64,000 bases of DNA, taken from positions 61,907,753-61,971,752 of the forward strand of contig CM055099.1 of the NCBI GenBank assembly GCA_029204225.1, read 5' to 3'. The notes under the pieces were generated by a model, which made no database searches, was not told where the DNA came from, and saw only the letters and a list, made by a program, of their open reading frames with translations. This document shows positions 61,761-64,000 of this stretch, in pieces; positions within the stretch are counted from its first letter, which is position 1, and the number at the start of each line of letters is the position of its first letter. This stretch comes from Diphasiastrum complanatum. Taxonomy: Eukaryota; Streptophyta; Lycopodiopsida; Lycopodiales; Lycopodiaceae. Both the position numbers and the translations under genes were made by a program.

Positions 61761-64000
61761 GTTGAGGTTCATCTTCACTATATTATGAAATGTTCTGGAA
61801 ATTTTGACCTTTTTTATGTTACTTACGTTGACTATACCACACACTATAGCCACTGTGTGGTAGCAAGAGTATATCTGTTGAGCTTTCTTGTCTTTTCCTC
61901 AGAATCAGCAGTTTAATAGTGATTAGTCCCACCTCAGCTTTGATGCTAGTCTATGCCTAGTGCTGTTTGTTCATGTATGTGTAGCTTTCCATTTAAATGG
62001 AAGACTATAGGACTAGCAGTTTTTACTTGAACAAGTTGCAGAAATGATCGAAATTAGAGTAAACATTCTCTTCCTCCAAAGTGCAATCGGGGCTCTAGCA
62101 AGCGTTAGGGCTGGCACTCTTTCTTCACTCACGTGTAAATGTGAGGCTAACTCCCTCTTTCTCATGTAGTAAAGATTTTCTCCTTGAAAACTTCAAGAAA
62201 ATTGTTTTGGTACAAAGCCATAAACATAGGCTCAAGAGAACAGCTAATAGAAAATGGAAGAGCAGCGATTGGTAGACGATGATGATTTTGCAAGACAGAT
62301 CATAACTAGATGAAAACGAGAAGTTCCGTGTTAAAAAACTTGGCTTGTGTATGTCTTTCCCATGAAGATAATGCAGGTTTCATAAAGAAATAAACTAACA
62401 AGGCAGCTCTTTAAAAGGGTTCCTCCACATTAAGGGTAAGGCTTTTGTCCAGTTATGGGGTCGTAGTTCCCAGCCGATTGAAATCAAGGAGGTTCAAAGT
62501 ATGATTTAAATCCATTCAATTTGTTTTAAGATTTTAAGTTGAGTTAGGGCAGTCATGGGAGCTGACCTAGTGACTCACCAGCACACCATGCCTGTAACAC
62601 CTGTAACAAGTTGACCTACAACTTTTTCATACAATGCATAAGTCATTACAAATAGTCTAAACTAGCTAGTACAAGGTGCCAAAATCACATGCATTGTCAA
62701 AGTAGTTCTAAGCAACTAATCATGATAAGTATTCTCCACCCCCAACCATAGATGCAGGCAAGCTCATAGAAGATGCCAAAGTCACATGCATTGCCAAAGA
62801 AGTCCCGTCAAACTCCAAGTGGACTTTGATGGTTGCATGCATCACCTTTGAGCTAACTCAGGTTCAAATGAACCTAAAAGGAAGAAAGACGGAAAGCATT
62901 CAAAAGCTATTCTTACGACTACGGCCTCTGGCACTAAAGCTGCACCCACATTGATGGAATGATCTCCATGCAAGATGGGAGTTTCTCCGCAGCTGAATAC
63001 AGAACCATAGCCAAAAGCTCTTCTCACCTTTCTTTACTCCTATCACAAGATGGCACTCAAGGAAAGTGTCCCTTCTCCACACCACCCTACATATAGAGGA
63101 GAGAACCAAGATTGCCAAGGGGGTGGATTGCAGTATTCTAGGATACATACACCCTCTTCGGAGAGTTTGCCTTACCTAAACCACATTCAAAGCTCTTTCT
63201 ATTTTTGAGAATGGTGCCCAAATTCTCTCAAAAGCTTTACTAGTTAGGTCCTAAGTTACCTGAATATAGAATTTCCTTAATAACCTCCGTCAGTCAAGGA
63301 TGCTTTTCATCGTGCAAATTTCCAATCACAAAACTCTCAATCTCCTCTTTCCATCAAGTTACAGCACGATTCATTTAATTCAATCCTGTTTTTACTACTT
63401 GACCTCACCCTTGACGTGCCCCTAATATGATCCTTAGGTAACCAGGCCCTAATCACCTATGAGTAATAAATACATTCAATCACTCAGCTATTTATTAAGT
63501 GAATACTCTATTTGTTGACTACAAGTAGTTAATACAATTGACTACTTGTAGGTGAACATTATATGCATCTATGCCGAGTAGTCAGTACTTTCAGCTATTC
63601 TAAGAACCATTACCTTTGATTACGTAACACCAAACACTAAGCTAGTCAGTCACTTTAATGAAAAGGACATTCTTAAGTTTTGTTAATTTTATGTTGCATG
63701 CATACATATACATCACCAAAATCCAAGTTTACTGAATGTTTATGTCCAAAATTGACAAAATAATATAAAGGACATAAACTAAGGTTTAACAAACATGCCA
63801 TATTGTTTCATGTACTTTATTGTCATATGGTAGCCCTTAGATACATTATTGTCATGATCTCTACTATTTTGATGCCATCATTAGTTGCATGCTGTATGAG
63901 TTTTTTTTCAAAGCCTTTCATTATGATGTTAAGGGAGCTTCACATTTAGCTTGCTAGCATGCTATGGCTTTTCAGGACTAAGTGGATGACAATTTACTTG
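61761..64000 (+). other. SMARCAL1 downstream intron, exon not found
   Basis: 2.2 kb. The next exon should begin the linker to helicase lobe 2 but no matching reading was found, so it probably lies beyond the window. 62400-63250 is less AT-rich and may be a decayed repeat. Confidence 0.5.

Overview
The window is repeat-dense nuclear DNA from a land plant with a large, retrotransposon-rich genome. It contains chromodomain-type Ty3/gypsy elements, a Ty1/copia element with a plant-style initiator-Met primer site, a DUF659-type hAT transposon and long intron-rich host sequence. The LINE reverse transcriptase is not typical of angiosperm L1, and GA microsatellites are very long, so a fern or other non-seed plant is a reasonable but unproven guess. 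No bacterial-type genes, rRNA, tRNA or CRISPR arrays were seen.

Layout: (1) 1-22.3 kb is a chain of minus-strand LINE copies (1-2771, 15616-15799, 15868-20318, 20420-22330) separated by GA arrays. Between LINE copy 1 and the next repeat lies a Ty1/copia element (3151-14691, TSD GTATA). Its left LTR is itself split by a chromodomain Ty3/gypsy element (3309-9614, TSD AGTAG, 357-bp LTRs). (2) 22.6-32.1 kb holds two copies of a second Ty3/gypsy family, one inserted head-to-head into the gag of the other (TSD GCCAT), with unusual AGTTA...TAACT LTR ends. (3) 33.2 kb to the right edge is a host gene on the plus strand. Ten exons encode the N-terminal half of a SNF2 ATPase of the SMARCAL1 type (plant CHR18-like), with motifs I, Ia, II and III in one unbroken frame of 275 codons. 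The remaining exons lie to the right of the window and the 5' exons were not found.

The introns of that gene carry most of the other repeats. These include a probable 5.6-kb hAT transposon with GGACGCGTCC subterminal motifs that was itself invaded by LINEs (37.2-42.9 kb), an old gypsy integrase relic (43.9-45.1 kb), a third copy of the second gypsy family (46.4-50.9 kb), a plus-strand LINE relic (51.3-52.2 kb) and a third gypsy family (53.8-56.5 kb). All transposon coding regions examined are broken by stops, frameshifts or deletions, whereas the host exons are intact, so the host gene is probably functional despite an 11.6-kb intron and one apparent GC-AG intron.

The most interesting signal is in the LINE family. 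Five copies share a hairpin near the 3' end whose inner stem changes sequence while keeping its pairing, directly followed (in LINE sense) by a CT/GA microsatellite. This looks like a conserved RNA recognition structure in a LINE lineage that ends in, or targets, GA repeats.
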